Assembly (NCBI GenBank): GCA_039944855.1
Contig: JBDUXZ010000030.1
Span: 1-64,000, forward strand
Direction of reading: 5' to 3'
DNA: 64,000 bases
DNA from: Rhodothermales bacterium
GTDB taxonomy: Bacteria; Bacteroidota; Rhodothermia; Rhodothermales; JANQRZ01
Shown here: positions 28,701 to 37,906 of the stretch, piece after piece
Numbering within the stretch: position 1 is the stretch's first letter
How the letters are laid out: each line of letters opens with the position of its first letter
The notes under the pieces: generated by a model
What the model was told of the DNA's origin: nothing
Databases searched by the model: none
The model's input: the letters and a program-made list of their open reading frames with translations, nothing else
Position numbers and translations under genes: made by a program

Positions 28701-29873
28701 TTAGATCGGGGAGCGAGCGGGCGCGTCTACGTCCGCCAGGAGCGCTTCGATCCGTATTCGGGCAACGGTCGCGCTCGCCTCGGCCCGCACCCACGCGCGC
28801 GCCGCTGCGCCCCGCGTCCGTGCCTCTCCCACATTGGCCGCGATCTCGGCGAACGCAGCAGCTACGGACGCGGCGCTCTGGGGCTCGGCGAGCCAGCCGC
28901 GCTCCCCCCGGCCTATGATTTCGGCCCCGTCCCCCACCCGCGTTCCAACCACGGGCTTCGCCATCGCCATGGCGTCGATGAGCTTCGTCGGCACCTGGCT
29001 CTCGGCAAACGCCACCGGCTGCTGCACGACGGGCACTGCGTCGACGGCTGCGAGGAGCGCCGGCATCTCGGCGAACGGCACCCGCCCGATCTGCCGGCAC
29101 CGATCTCCGAGCCGCTGCTGGACCCGGTCGAACTCGGGCGTGCGCGGCGACCCAGCCAGGATGAGGTCCCACCCCGCGCACTCCGGCCGCAGGAGCGCTT
29201 CGGCGACGACATCGAGTCCTTTGTGCGCGCGTGCGACGCCCGCGAAGAGCGCGAGGGGTCGGTCCGCGGGGAGGTCAAACCGGCGCCGGAGCGCCGCGAC
29301 ATCGGCGAACTCCGGTCGGGTAGGGTCGAAGGCCACAAGGTCGGCGGGGTGACGGAGCAGCGTCCCACCGTAGCGGTGTTGCAGCTTCCGGCTCACGACC
29401 GTCGTGCCGTCGGCGAGCCATGTGAGGGGGTGGAGGGCGCGGGTGTACTTCACCGCCGTACCGTGCCGCCAGCCCCCGAGCACATCGCGGCGGAGCTTCT
29501 CGGCCCACGTCGTGCCCATCGTCCCCCACTCATCGTCGTCCACGTCGAGGAGGAGCGGACGGCGACGAGGGACGCGGGACGCATAGAGGGCGGGGCCGAA
29601 ACTGCTCAGCACCGGTTTGAAGGCGTACATCACATCGCCCGTCGCCCGGACGGCGAGCTGACGCGACGATGCGAGAAGGGTGGTCACGTTGGGCGATGTG
29701 CGGATCGCCCGATACTCAAAGAGATCTGCATAGGGGCCGTAGACCTCATCATCGGCGAGGAAGAGACCGAGGATCTCGACCTCGTGGCGCTCACGGAGAG
29801 CAAGGGCAACTGGGACGACACGTGCAAGCGCATTACGTGAGAGATCGGCGACGAAGAGGCTGAAGCGTGCCAT
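28701..29873 (-). CDS. Glycosyltransferase family 4-like
   Basis: A 390-residue GT-B-like protein: FSLFVADLSRNALARVVPVALAL, then LLLDVDDDEWGTMG, PLALFAGVARAHKGLDVVAEAL and AFAESQVPTKLIDAMAMAKPVVGTRVGDG, a donor-site helix. Its stop is directly adjacent (0 bp) to the start of nothing but the 35-bp gap before the next GT4; the upstream GT2 gene ends at 29874, immediately before its ATG. The immediate stop-start arrangement suggests coupling. The substrate is unknown. Confidence 0.83.
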   Translation of the reverse strand: MARFSLFVADLSRNALARVVPVALALRERHEVEILGLFLADDEVYGPYADLFEYRAIRTSPNVTTLLASSRQLAVRATGDVMYAFKPVLSSFGPALYASRVPRRRPLLLDVDDDEWGTMGTTWAEKLRRDVLGGWRHGTAVKYTRALHPLTWLADGTTVVSRKLQHRYGGTLLRHPADLVAFDPTRPEFADVAALRRRFDLPADRPLALFAGVARAHKGLDVVAEALLRPECAGWDLILAGSPRTPEFDRVQQRLGDRCRQIGRVPFAEMPALLAAVDAVPVVQQPVAFAESQVPTKLIDAMAMAKPVVGTRVGDGAEIIGRGERGWLAEPQSAASVAAAFAEIAANVGEARTRGAAARAWVRAEASATVARIRIEALLADVDAPARSPI

Positions 29874-30947
29874 CTATACCTCGGCCCCACGATCACCCCC
29901 GCCAGTTCCCATGTGGCGCTCTAGGTTTTTTCCGAGTTGACGGTAGCTGGTCGCAGTGCCCCATCGTTTGACAGTCTGCACGCTCTCTTCGATGCCGCTT
30001 AGGCGGTAGGCTCGCTGTAGCCTCACGGCTGCCTTCCAACCCAAGAGATCCCTCACGGGCTGGAACGGACGGCTAACCTCCACACGACGGCTGCCGCCAC
30101 CGAGCGCGGCGACCCGATCCTCAGCCTCCTCGATGAGCGTCGGCACCTGGGGGTAGGCTAAGAAGAGGAACACCTGCCAGTAGCACGCTGCAGCGTGCCG
30201 CGTGCGTTCGCTGTCTTCAACGGCCAGCAGGCGCTCCGTGCTGAGCCGCACAACCTCGAATAGCGAGTGCAGCGCCCGGTCGTCTTTGCGCCCACTGAGG
30301 CTCTCGTTACCCGAGCGATAGTACCACCGCGAGTCTTCACAGAAAACAATCCGCTCGCTCGCAAGGACAGCGCGCGTGAAGTACTCCATGTCGTTGTTCA
30401 GCGTCAGATCTTCGTGCCACGGCCCGATGGCGTCCACCACCGAACGGGGGTAAAGCCACGCGCCCGGAGGCATTGTCCCCCGACCTTCCCAATCGTCGAG
30501 CAGCCACTCGATCGGTACGTCGTAATCCTGCCAGTCAGCCCCCGCGACGACCCGGACGTTGGCGATGTCGTTGTCGAAGAACCGCGCCCACCACGACGTG
30601 GCGATCGTGCCTGGCGGCTCCGACAGCAGCCGCCGCACTTGAGCCTCTATCTTGCCAGGCTCCATCACGTCGTCGGCGTCGAAGAACTGGATAAAGTCGC
30701 CCTGCGCCTCTTCGAGGGCGCGGTTGAGCGCGGCCGTCTGCCCCCGGTTCTCCGGTTGCGCAACGACCGTCACCCCACACGACTTGTACCTCCGGGCTAC
30801 ATCGAGCGTCGCATCCGCTGATCCGTCCTCTACCACAATCACCTCGATACGTGGCCATGTCTGGGCCAGAGCAGATTCTACTGCCTCTGCCAGATACCGC
30901 TCGGCGTTGTAGGCGGGGATGAGAACGGAAACGAGGGGACTGGACAC
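29874..30947 (-). CDS. Glycosyltransferase family 2
   Basis: A 357-residue GT-A transferase: VSVLIPAYNAERYLAEAVES, VIVVEDGSADATLDVA, the PENRGQTAALNRAL block and IQFFDADDVMEPGK with the D-x-D metal site. A C-terminal helical region (about 230-357) is family-variable. It ends exactly where the next GT begins. Its role is transfer of a sugar to a lipid-linked oligosaccharide; the linkage is not predictable. Confidence 0.9.
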   Translation of the reverse strand: MSSPLVSVLIPAYNAERYLAEAVESALAQTWPRIEVIVVEDGSADATLDVARRYKSCGVTVVAQPENRGQTAALNRALEEAQGDFIQFFDADDVMEPGKIEAQVRRLLSEPPGTIATSWWARFFDNDIANVRVVAGADWQDYDVPIEWLLDDWEGRGTMPPGAWLYPRSVVDAIGPWHEDLTLNNDMEYFTRAVLASERIVFCEDSRWYYRSGNESLSGRKDDRALHSLFEVVRLSTERLLAVEDSERTRHAAACYWQVFLFLAYPQVPTLIEEAEDRVAALGGGSRRVEVSRPFQPVRDLLGWKAAVRLQRAYRLSGIEESVQTVKRWGTATSYRQLGKNLERHMGTGGGDRGAEV

Positions 30948-30965
30948 AGTTCGACAGGCGAAGTT

Positions 30966-31931
30966 CTACTGAGCAGGATTGCTAGCGCGAAGGTGGGGGC
31001 GGAGCGTGCGAATGAGGCGCTCGCGGAGGCGGAGAGCCGTAGGACCATGAAGCGTAGCGAGGGCACGGAAAGCGGGGCTCCCAGCCTCAGGAGTGCGTCC
31101 GCCGAGGTCGTGAGCAGCATGGGCGGCGCGGACGGCAGACTCCCACGCTTCGTACTGCGCGGCGAACGCCCCGGCCTTCCAGAACTTCTGTGCGAGATCT
31201 GCGGCATAAGGGGCAAGCATACCACGCGAGCGGAGCACGTCGGTGGTCTTCTCTAGCACGCAGACCTGCGCGCGGGCACACCGCTGCTGGTTCGCGCCAG
31301 ACATGCTCCCACTGTAGCGGTAGTTGAGGCACGTCAGCGCGGGCTCGTAGTCGAACCGCAGACCAGCGAGGGCAAGGCGGTGGTGGAAGGCGACGTCCTC
31401 GTTGTAGAGCACGTTCGGGTCGAGGTCGAAGCCCCCGGCGTCGAGGAACGCGGGGCGCCGGTAGACGCCGAAGTTGGGGACCTCGTGCCGGACGACAAAG
31501 CCGACCGGGTCACGCCGCAAAAGGGCAGCATCATACGACGACTCGCTGAGGTGCTCATCCGTCGCGTGATCACGGTACTCGAAATGGAGGAGGAGTACGT
31601 CCGGTGCGTCGGCACGTTCGAGATGAGGCCGGACGCGCTCGACAAGATCGAGCGTAATGTCGTCGTCGGCGTCATGGAAGTGGATCCACTCACATGCCGT
31701 CGCTTCGGCGAGACGGTTCTTCCCGGCCGAGCAACCCCGATTCACGTCACCCTGAATGACGCGCGCGCCGTACGCCTCGGCGACAGCGGCCGTGTCGTCC
31801 GCCGAGCAGTCGTCGTAGACGATGACCTCGTCGAACCGCACCGTCTGCTCGGCCGCCGACGTGAGGAGGCGAGGCAAATACTCAGAGGCGTTGTACGCCG
31901 GGATGCATAGGGCGAGTGTAGGAGGAGGCAT
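30966..31931 (-). CDS. Glycosyltransferase family 2
   Basis: A 321-residue GT-A protein from the ATG at 31931; the frame is open further upstream only as a shadow. It has LALCIPAYNASEYLPRLL, VIVYDDCSADDTAAVA, NRGCSAGKNRLAEA, WIHFHDADDDITLD (D-x-D) and the acceptor-side YNEDVAFHHRLALAGL, which places the catalytic E-D. It is separated by 4 bp from the upstream GT4 stop. Confidence 0.9.
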   Translation of the reverse strand: MPPPTLALCIPAYNASEYLPRLLTSAAEQTVRFDEVIVYDDCSADDTAAVAEAYGARVIQGDVNRGCSAGKNRLAEATACEWIHFHDADDDITLDLVERVRPHLERADAPDVLLLHFEYRDHATDEHLSESSYDAALLRRDPVGFVVRHEVPNFGVYRRPAFLDAGGFDLDPNVLYNEDVAFHHRLALAGLRFDYEPALTCLNYRYSGSMSGANQQRCARAQVCVLEKTTDVLRSRGMLAPYAADLAQKFWKAGAFAAQYEAWESAVRAAHAAHDLGGRTPEAGSPAFRALATLHGPTALRLRERLIRTLRPHLRASNPAQ

Positions 31932-31935
31932 GAGG

Positions 31936-33258
31936 TCAGCGTCCAGGCACAAGTTTGTCACGGAGACGGCGGCCAGCATAGCGCAGGAGACCGCTGAGCG
32001 GCTGCTGGTCGAGGAAAGCGAGCGGGCGCGGCGCGGCGCCTGCTGGATGCGCCGCCTCTGCCGCCCACGGGTTAAGAGCAAACGGCGCGCCCGTTTCGAT
32101 GGCCTCCTGATACGCGGCGACTTTGTCTGCGGCCACGCGCTCTGGGACGAGCGTCTCGCCGACGAGCCGCTGCGCGGCCGCTCCCATGACCGCTTTCGCT
32201 TCGATCGAGAGCGCCTGGACTGCCTCGAGCTTCGCCGCGAGCGCTTCGGCATCGCCTACGGGAAAGGTAAACCCAGTGACGCCGTCCTCGACCAGATCGG
32301 CCGCCCCGGCCCCCATCGAACAGATCACGACGGCCCCACTCCGCATGGCCTCAACGGCCGTAAGGTTGAACACGTCCCACAGCGAGGGCACGACGACGAA
32401 CCCAGCCTCGGCCTGCAGCTCGGCGACGCGCGCCGGCGGCACTTGACCCACCTTCGCCACCGTCCGGCCCCACACGTCGGGGTACGTCGCGGCGAGGTAG
32501 GCGTCCATCGAGCCGCCGCTCTCACCCAATATGGTATCCCGCCCGATCCAATCGATCTCCGGGGCGGCATTCCCCATTCGCCGCAGCGCCTCGCAGAGCA
32601 CGGTCGGCCCCTTCCACCGTTGGATCCGGCCAACGACGAGCCCGCGCTCCGTACGCTCGCGGGGCTCTGACGGCCAGAGCGGAAGCGGGGGCGCGAGATA
32701 CGTCACGGGCCGCCCCGTCGCAGCTTCCCACTCGGCGAGGTTGACGGAGCTGTGCGTGTGGACGCCGGCGGCCGCCCGCATCACTTCCGCTTCAAGGAGG
32801 CGGGTGACGTGGCCCTGCAATGCCGCGCCGGGCGAGGGGTCGCGGAAGTCGATCTGCCCTGTACTCCCGTGGAGCTGCACGATGGCCGGGGCGGCAGGCT
32901 CGACCACCCAGGGCACGAAGAGCAAGCCCCAGTCCACGACCTCGACGGCATCGTAGCCCGCCCCCCCCTCCTTCTGCTCATGCATCGCCCACGCCGCCGC
33001 GAGGTAGCGCTGCAGTTCGGGGAGCGCCTCGTACGCGCCGAACCGAGCAATGTACCGCCGGAACCGCTCGCCTTCCAGGAACGACACGCGGACGCCGTCG
33101 CGCTCGTACGGCGCCTCGTCGGCCGTGAACGCGCTGCCGACGAGGACATCCACCTCGTGGCCCTGCTGCACGAGCGCGGGCAGGAGCGCCTCGTAGAACG
33201 TGACGATCCCGCCGCCGTGGTGCGGCGGGTACTCTGGTAGGACGTAGAGGAGGCGCAT
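31936..33258 (-). CDS. Glycosyltransferase family 4
   Basis: A 440-residue GT-B protein. MRLLYVLPEYPPHHGGGIVTFYEALL opens the acceptor domain (seen 33180-33258). The donor domain has RGLVVGRIQRWKGPTVLCEAL, WDVFNLTAVEAMRSGAVVIC and DLVEDGVTGFTFPVGDAEAL. A tail of about 45 Pro/Ala-rich residues follows the domain. It contains a C8 run on the + strand (32961-32968), but the frame is intact. Confidence 0.9.
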   Translation of the reverse strand: MRLLYVLPEYPPHHGGGIVTFYEALLPALVQQGHEVDVLVGSAFTADEAPYERDGVRVSFLEGERFRRYIARFGAYEALPELQRYLAAAWAMHEQKEGGAGYDAVEVVDWGLLFVPWVVEPAAPAIVQLHGSTGQIDFRDPSPGAALQGHVTRLLEAEVMRAAAGVHTHSSVNLAEWEAATGRPVTYLAPPLPLWPSEPRERTERGLVVGRIQRWKGPTVLCEALRRMGNAAPEIDWIGRDTILGESGGSMDAYLAATYPDVWGRTVAKVGQVPPARVAELQAEAGFVVVPSLWDVFNLTAVEAMRSGAVVICSMGAGAADLVEDGVTGFTFPVGDAEALAAKLEAVQALSIEAKAVMGAAAQRLVGETLVPERVAADKVAAYQEAIETGAPFALNPWAAEAAHPAGAAPRPLAFLDQQPLSGLLRYAGRRLRDKLVPGR

Positions 33259-33286
33259 ACGGTAACGGACCGTTCAGATCAGCAGC

Positions 33287-34252
33287 TCAAGCAGCAGAGG
33301 CTGACGCGAGAAATGCGTCTAGTTGCTCGTTCAAGACGGAAGCACTGCGTCGGGACCTCATGGCGTCGCGGTAGGCCCGCGCGCGGGCCTCAATCTCGTC
33401 GGCTGGTGTTTGGATCGCGCGACGGGTAGACCGCTCCAGACGGAACACGTTGTCGAAGTCGAGTTGGACGAACGCTTCGGTGGCATCGGCTGGGAATCCG
33501 CGAGGGAGTACACCAATAGGGACACACCCCGCGGCGGCACACTCGCCATACTTCAAGAACTCCAGCCGGCACCGCGACGGCGAGACGAACATGAACGCGT
33601 ACCGGGCGAGGTGTTCGATGTACCTCGCACCGATCTGCTCGTGTTTCTGCTCCTCGCCGATGTCCGGGTAACCCGGATGCTCTAGCACGTCCACATGTCG
33701 CCCCAGTGGCGGCCACCACGTCGCGATACGGTCGAACTGATAGCGGAAGGGGTAGACAGTGCGGAGCTGGTTGCCGGAGAAGATCACCTGTTGCTTCCGG
33801 CCGCCGCCGGCGGGCTGCTCGACATCGGCGGGGTAGGCGTAGGGGACGACCACGAGCCGGTCGCCCCCGCTCGCCCGGTCGAGGTCGGCGACGACCTCGG
33901 CCGGGACGTAGGGCGAGAGAAAGTAGACGTTCGGGCGACGGGCCACGGCGAAGAGCATCCGGTAGTACCAGTGGTCCCGGCACCACTCGTAGTACGGGTC
34001 GATGGCCTTCAGTACGAAGGGCATCTCGGGGTTCGCCTCAATGGACGCCGTCAGAATCTCGCACTCGCGCTCGCTCAGCCGGTTGTCCACGACCGTCCAC
34101 CCCTCCGAACAAAGGATCTCGAACTCAGAGCCGAAGGCCTCATCGAAACTAAGCACCGGCCAGCCCATACGCTCGGCATAGACCGGACCGGCGGCCGGGC
34201 TGATGGACTGGCTGTAGTCCAGATCTGAGGAGATCACGTACTGCTTCTTCAT
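33287..34252 (-). CDS. Glycosyltransferase-like protein of uncertain family
   Basis: A 321-residue protein. QQVIFSGNQLRTVYPFRYQF and YAFMFVSPSRCRLEFLKYGECAAAGCVPIGV look like the donor-binding half of a GT-B enzyme; the N-terminal half (YVISSDLDYSQSISPAAGP) is unfamiliar. It overlaps the upstream GT2 stop by 4 bp (ATGA). It sits inside the glycosyltransferase array, so a sugar-transfer role is likely, but the family could not be named with confidence. Confidence 0.6.
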   Translation of the reverse strand: MKKQYVISSDLDYSQSISPAAGPVYAERMGWPVLSFDEAFGSEFEILCSEGWTVVDNRLSERECEILTASIEANPEMPFVLKAIDPYYEWCRDHWYYRMLFAVARRPNVYFLSPYVPAEVVADLDRASGGDRLVVVPYAYPADVEQPAGGGRKQQVIFSGNQLRTVYPFRYQFDRIATWWPPLGRHVDVLEHPGYPDIGEEQKHEQIGARYIEHLARYAFMFVSPSRCRLEFLKYGECAAAGCVPIGVLPRGFPADATEAFVQLDFDNVFRLERSTRRAIQTPADEIEARARAYRDAMRSRRSASVLNEQLDAFLASASAA

Positions 34253-35208
34253 GCTGACTCCTTACTGTCCACCAACTCGAGCAAACGAGAGTCTACAGTG
34301 TTAGGGTCGGCACTGCTCTTACGGTAGCCCTGCCACGCCCCTACCCAGTAGCTCAGTGCTAGGAACGCCTGCCACCAGCCCGCTCGGTCAAGGAGTAGGG
34401 TGCGCTTCGCGGTGCTGAGCCCGCACCTGACGAGGTGGCCCCGCATCTCGTCCAGTGCCTTGGGGTCTCCGCTTGCGTATGCCGTCTGCCCGTGCTGGGT
34501 GCCACCCCGATACTTCCGGCGGATCAGCCACCGTAAAGTGCTCCGCTCCTCCGGGACGTAGTGCCAGACGAGCGCGTCCGGCACGTCCACCTGACGAACG
34601 CCACGGGCTAGCAAGCGCTCCTGCATCTCGGCCTCTTGGCCCGTCGCACCCGTCGGCGAGCCTGGGCCGAAGTCCGCGTTAAATCCGCCGACAGCGCGGA
34701 CGTCTTGGGCAAACGCTGCCCAGTTGCAGCCGAGGTAGAGGTGCCACTCACGCTCTTTCTCATGGAGATCCATGCCGCGGGCACTCAGTGGAAGCAGACG
34801 GCGCACCCAGTCAGGCGGTTCGCGCTCGTAGTCCACGCCCATCGACCCGCCGTAGTAGTGACCAACGCTAGTTTTATTAGCCGCCGCAGCGTAGGCCTCC
34901 AGCACACCCGCCTCAAACCGTACGTCGTCATCGAAGAACACGGAGAGCCCCTCCCCCACTGTCGACAGCGCCTCGTTCAGTGCGTGGCTCTTGTTCGCCC
35001 ACTCCACATGGAGGTATCGGAGCCTCAAGCAGGGGTGTGCTTCGGCCGCCTCTGCCACGACGGCCTCCGCCCCGGCCTGACTCCCATTCTCTACAACTAC
35101 GACCTCGGCGAAGCCCGCGGGAAGACGGCACGCCCCGAGCGAGGCGAGCGTCCGTCCCAGCAGCGTTGGGCGGCCGTGAGTAGGAATAAGAACTGTGACA
35201 ACAGTCAT
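34249..35208 (-). CDS. Glycosyltransferase family 2
   Basis: A 319-residue GT-A protein: VTVLIPTHGRPTLLGRTLAS, VVVVENGSQAGAEAV, WANKSHALNEAL, LSVFFDDDVRFEAGVL (D-x-D) and GATGQEAEMQERLLARG, the acceptor-side acidic motif. A WHYVPEERSTLRWLIRRKYRGG segment matches GT2 enzymes of actinobacterial and Bacteroidota polysaccharide loci. It overlaps the downstream gene by 4 bp. Confidence 0.9.
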   Translation of the reverse strand: MTVVTVLIPTHGRPTLLGRTLASLGACRLPAGFAEVVVVENGSQAGAEAVVAEAAEAHPCLRLRYLHVEWANKSHALNEALSTVGEGLSVFFDDDVRFEAGVLEAYAAAANKTSVGHYYGGSMGVDYEREPPDWVRRLLPLSARGMDLHEKEREWHLYLGCNWAAFAQDVRAVGGFNADFGPGSPTGATGQEAEMQERLLARGVRQVDVPDALVWHYVPEERSTLRWLIRRKYRGGTQHGQTAYASGDPKALDEMRGHLVRCGLSTAKRTLLLDRAGWWQAFLALSYWVGAWQGYRKSSADPNTVDSRLLELVDSKESA

Positions 35209-35244
35209 GTAACTACGGTAAACGTGATACTTCTAGGAAACGGA

Positions 35245-35934
35245 TCAGTTGACAAGGACTGTCCCCCTCTCCATCGAAGGCATCTCTCTGAACTTCGGAT
35301 AGTGGTCCAGGGCGCACCGATCCACTGCCCCTATAACACAGGGCAATGGAATGCGGAGGATCCAAGCGACTGTGAACCGGTGGACCCCAGCCTCCCCGAA
35401 TATGAGCTCTCCACCCGGTCCGATGTTCATTAGGACTCCCCCCTCTTCCCGAAGCGCGGTCGGATCGATCTCCCCACGTGTTTTCAGGCGCCCCGTTCGT
35501 TTCGCCTCCTCGAACATCTCATCCAAGCGGCGGTAGCGCGCCACTACGTCTTCGCGGGTGAAGCAGCCCTCCGCGCCGTTCGGCCTCTGCGGCGCCACTC
35601 GCAACATGTACTGGTAGTTGCTAAGCTCCTCCCACGGAACACCATCGATCCAGTGAGCCTTGAGTTTTATTATGTTACCAGATTCAGCGACATTCCTCGT
35701 GATCGAGTCCCAGTCTACGTCGTTGACTACCCGTCCACTGTGATGCAGTCCTAATTTGCTACCGACCTCCCACTGCACGAAACGGGTGCACTCTCTCGGG
35801 TTCACATAAATCAGCTCTAGATGTCTCGGGGCATCTATCCCATACCGGATGATATTGGAAAGATCACGCTTCCAGTAAACCAGTTGGCGTTTTGTTTTGC
35901 GTAGGAATGAGAGCTTCTTGGTATCGACAGACAT
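35245..35934 (-). CDS. Hypothetical protein with ParB/Srx-like motif
   Basis: About 229 residues from the ATG at 35934 (MSVDTKKLSFLRKTKRQLVY). I recognise no enzyme family. The segment GGELIFGEAGVHRFTVAWIL with IPLPCVIGAVDR resembles the G-x-HR-x-A core of the ParB/sulfiredoxin fold, and LIYVNPRECTRFVQWEVG may be its first strand. Similar uncharacterised proteins occur in surface-polysaccharide loci. The gene looks less GC-rich than its neighbours, suggesting separate acquisition. Its function is unknown. Confidence 0.5.
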   Translation of the reverse strand: MSVDTKKLSFLRKTKRQLVYWKRDLSNIIRYGIDAPRHLELIYVNPRECTRFVQWEVGSKLGLHHSGRVVNDVDWDSITRNVAESGNIIKLKAHWIDGVPWEELSNYQYMLRVAPQRPNGAEGCFTREDVVARYRRLDEMFEEAKRTGRLKTRGEIDPTALREEGGVLMNIGPGGELIFGEAGVHRFTVAWILRIPLPCVIGAVDRCALDHYPKFREMPSMERGTVLVN

Positions 35935-35991
35935 AGTGTGGTAGGAGCGTCTGTGGTTCGTGAAAGTCACCTTTGAAACAAACGGCGTTGC

Positions 35992-36654
35992 TCACCGAGG
36001 TAGAGCCATGCTTTTTCTGGCAGCGTCCGCACCATAGCCTCCACTGCCAACCGCCCTATTGGCTGGTTGAGCGAAGGACTGAGCGAATCTGGTTAGCCAT
36101 GCCGGACCATCGCCGTCGTATATAGTGCTGCTCGCTTGCTCATGACTAAGTGCAAGCATGGCGTCTACAACATCACGCCAGTGACGCGGGAAGAAAGATG
36201 GAGTCCCACAGCGAGAACCAAGGTTCCGCGGCAAGACCCAGCACCTGACTCGCTCTCCGAGGAAGGGTAGGCCCGGCATTCGCACACGGTCGGACGAGGC
36301 TAGCCCATCCAGCCACGTCTGGGCCGCCTTCGTGGCGGCGGCAGTACGATGAGCACTGATGTGCTTCGTCGCCTCCTCCTTGATGAGGAGCCACCACCCC
36401 CTGCGAGCCACCTCAACAGGAGCGGCCCTAACCGGCTCATCAAGGCGGTGGAGGAACCTCCCGCCAAGGCTGACGGCCCGGTCCATGAGCACCCTGAGAC
36501 CTTTCCTGTCAGCCATCACGGGCAAACTGGAATGAGACGCGAGATGCCGGCTGGCCGCCCGGCTAGTGTTCAAATCTGGCACCTCTACGGGCTCCGGTGC
36601 TAGCAGGTACTGCCCTACCCGGTCGGCGCACTCCTCCTTCCTTGCGACCATCAC
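35992..36654 (-). CDS. Hypothetical protein coupled to pyruvyl transferase
   Basis: A 220-residue protein with no family I recognise. It overlaps the pyruvyl-transferase stop by 4 bp (ATGA), so it is probably translated with it. It is rich in Arg and Ala, with no membrane segment and a possible helical middle (KHISAHRTAAATKAAQTWL). The FrhB-like and pyruvyl-transferase genes upstream are often accompanied by a third enzyme in other polysaccharide loci, and this could be a divergent or degraded version. That is speculation. Confidence 0.5.
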   Translation of the reverse strand: MMVARKEECADRVGQYLLAPEPVEVPDLNTSRAASRHLASHSSLPVMADRKGLRVLMDRAVSLGGRFLHRLDEPVRAAPVEVARRGWWLLIKEEATKHISAHRTAAATKAAQTWLDGLASSDRVRMPGLPFLGERVRCWVLPRNLGSRCGTPSFFPRHWRDVVDAMLALSHEQASSTIYDGDGPAWLTRFAQSFAQPANRAVGSGGYGADAARKSMALPR

Positions 36655-37898
36655 GAACCTCGTGAGCTAGAGGAATGAAAGAGAGCAGCAACCCGCTCAA
36701 AGGCCAACGCCGAGCGTGCTTTCACATCAAGCAGCCGCTCATTGATCTCTGTCCGATAGGCTGCCCGGGCATCCCACACCTCCAAGACCGCTTGCACGAG
36801 CGCGTCCGGCGTAAGCGCGTCGTGATCGAAGACCAGGCGCTCCATCCCAAACTCACCGAGCAGCTCGGGATACTTATGCGCCCAGCCAATAGCTACGGAG
36901 GGGACGCCGCTCGACAGCGCCGCGATGAGCGCGTGGAACCGGGAGCCGAGCATGAGGTCGCACGCCCCGATCATCGCCTTGAGGTCCTCGGCCGTCCGGT
37001 CCGTCGTGACGGCGACAACGTCCGGGTCAGCCAGCATGTCGGCGAGGAGCCCGCACAGGTAGCGGTCGTCCGGGCGTTTCTCGCCACGAGGCAGAATCTC
37101 GTGGGGGACGATGAGCAGTTGGGCACCCCGCGCCCGAAGCTCTCGGCCCACGCGGACGAGCGCGGCGCAGTAGTGGTTCGCCTCCCCCTCCCCATCGGTC
37201 CGCTCGTAGACCCGCATGTTGGGCGAGATCGCGGCGATCGGGCGCTCCGAGTCCAGCCCTAGGTCAACGATCAACTCAGTCCCATTGGGGGCCGGCTGAA
37301 ACAAGAACGCGATGTCGGGCGCCTGCTCGACGTTCGCCGTGCTGTCGAGGATGGCTTCGAGGTGCTCGCGCGAGGTCGTATCACGGGCGTAGACCAGATC
37401 GGCGCTCGTGCACGCGCGCCGCGTGAGCTTCTGGACCATGGGGCCCTCGAATGGTCCCCACGCCTGGGGCAGAAACACGAACGGTTTGCCCCGACGGGCG
37501 AACAACTCGCTGAGGTGGACGAGTTGTTCCGCGGCCTGCTCGCCGCGCTGGTCCGAGAAGAGGAACCCGCTCACGTCTACGGCAGCGTCCACGAAATCCG
37601 TCAGCGCGTCGATGTAGCTGAGCCGCCCCCGCTCGCGGAACCAGTAACGCGGCCCTTCCGGCGTGCGGAGCGCGTGGGTGGCGAGTGCTTGAACCTGCTT
37701 GAGACGCCCCCCCATCGCAACCGGGGCGAGCGGCACGCCGGCCTCTACGACGCCGTCGGCATGCCACTGCCGAGCACGGTGATCGCCGATGTAGAACGAG
37801 GCGCCCGGGATGCGGCGCGACAGCTCCGCCTGCACCGTGCGGAGCATGGCCTCCCCACCCTTGTTGATGACGCTGCTTCCGAGAATGAGGATGCGCAT
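36651..37898 (-). CDS. Polysaccharide pyruvyl transferase family protein
   Basis: A 415-residue protein. MRILILGSSVINKGGEAMLRTV (Gly loop), FLPQAWGPFEGPMVQKLTRR, DLVYARDTTSREHLEAI, IAAISPNMRVYERTDGEG and MLGSRFHALIAALSSGVPSVAIGW are the usual blocks of the WcaK/CsaB fold. It transfers a pyruvate ketal from phosphoenolpyruvate to a sugar of the repeat unit. Its location between an FrhB-like gene and a coupled hypothetical gene is a recurrent arrangement in bacterial exopolysaccharide loci. Confidence 0.9.
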   Translation of the reverse strand: MRILILGSSVINKGGEAMLRTVQAELSRRIPGASFYIGDHRARQWHADGVVEAGVPLAPVAMGGRLKQVQALATHALRTPEGPRYWFRERGRLSYIDALTDFVDAAVDVSGFLFSDQRGEQAAEQLVHLSELFARRGKPFVFLPQAWGPFEGPMVQKLTRRACTSADLVYARDTTSREHLEAILDSTANVEQAPDIAFLFQPAPNGTELIVDLGLDSERPIAAISPNMRVYERTDGEGEANHYCAALVRVGRELRARGAQLLIVPHEILPRGEKRPDDRYLCGLLADMLADPDVVAVTTDRTAEDLKAMIGACDLMLGSRFHALIAALSSGVPSVAIGWAHKYPELLGEFGMERLVFDHDALTPDALVQAVLEVWDARAAYRTEINERLLDVKARSALAFERVAALFHSSSSRGS

Positions 37899-37906
37899 AG
37901 GTCCGG

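Noticed and set aside
32961-32968. C8 and other 7-8 base homopolymers as phase-variable sites
   Set aside because: Runs of 7-8 are common throughout this GC-rich window (for example in the Wzc-like and SLBB genes) and the genes are intact; only the longer or frame-breaking tracts are reported.
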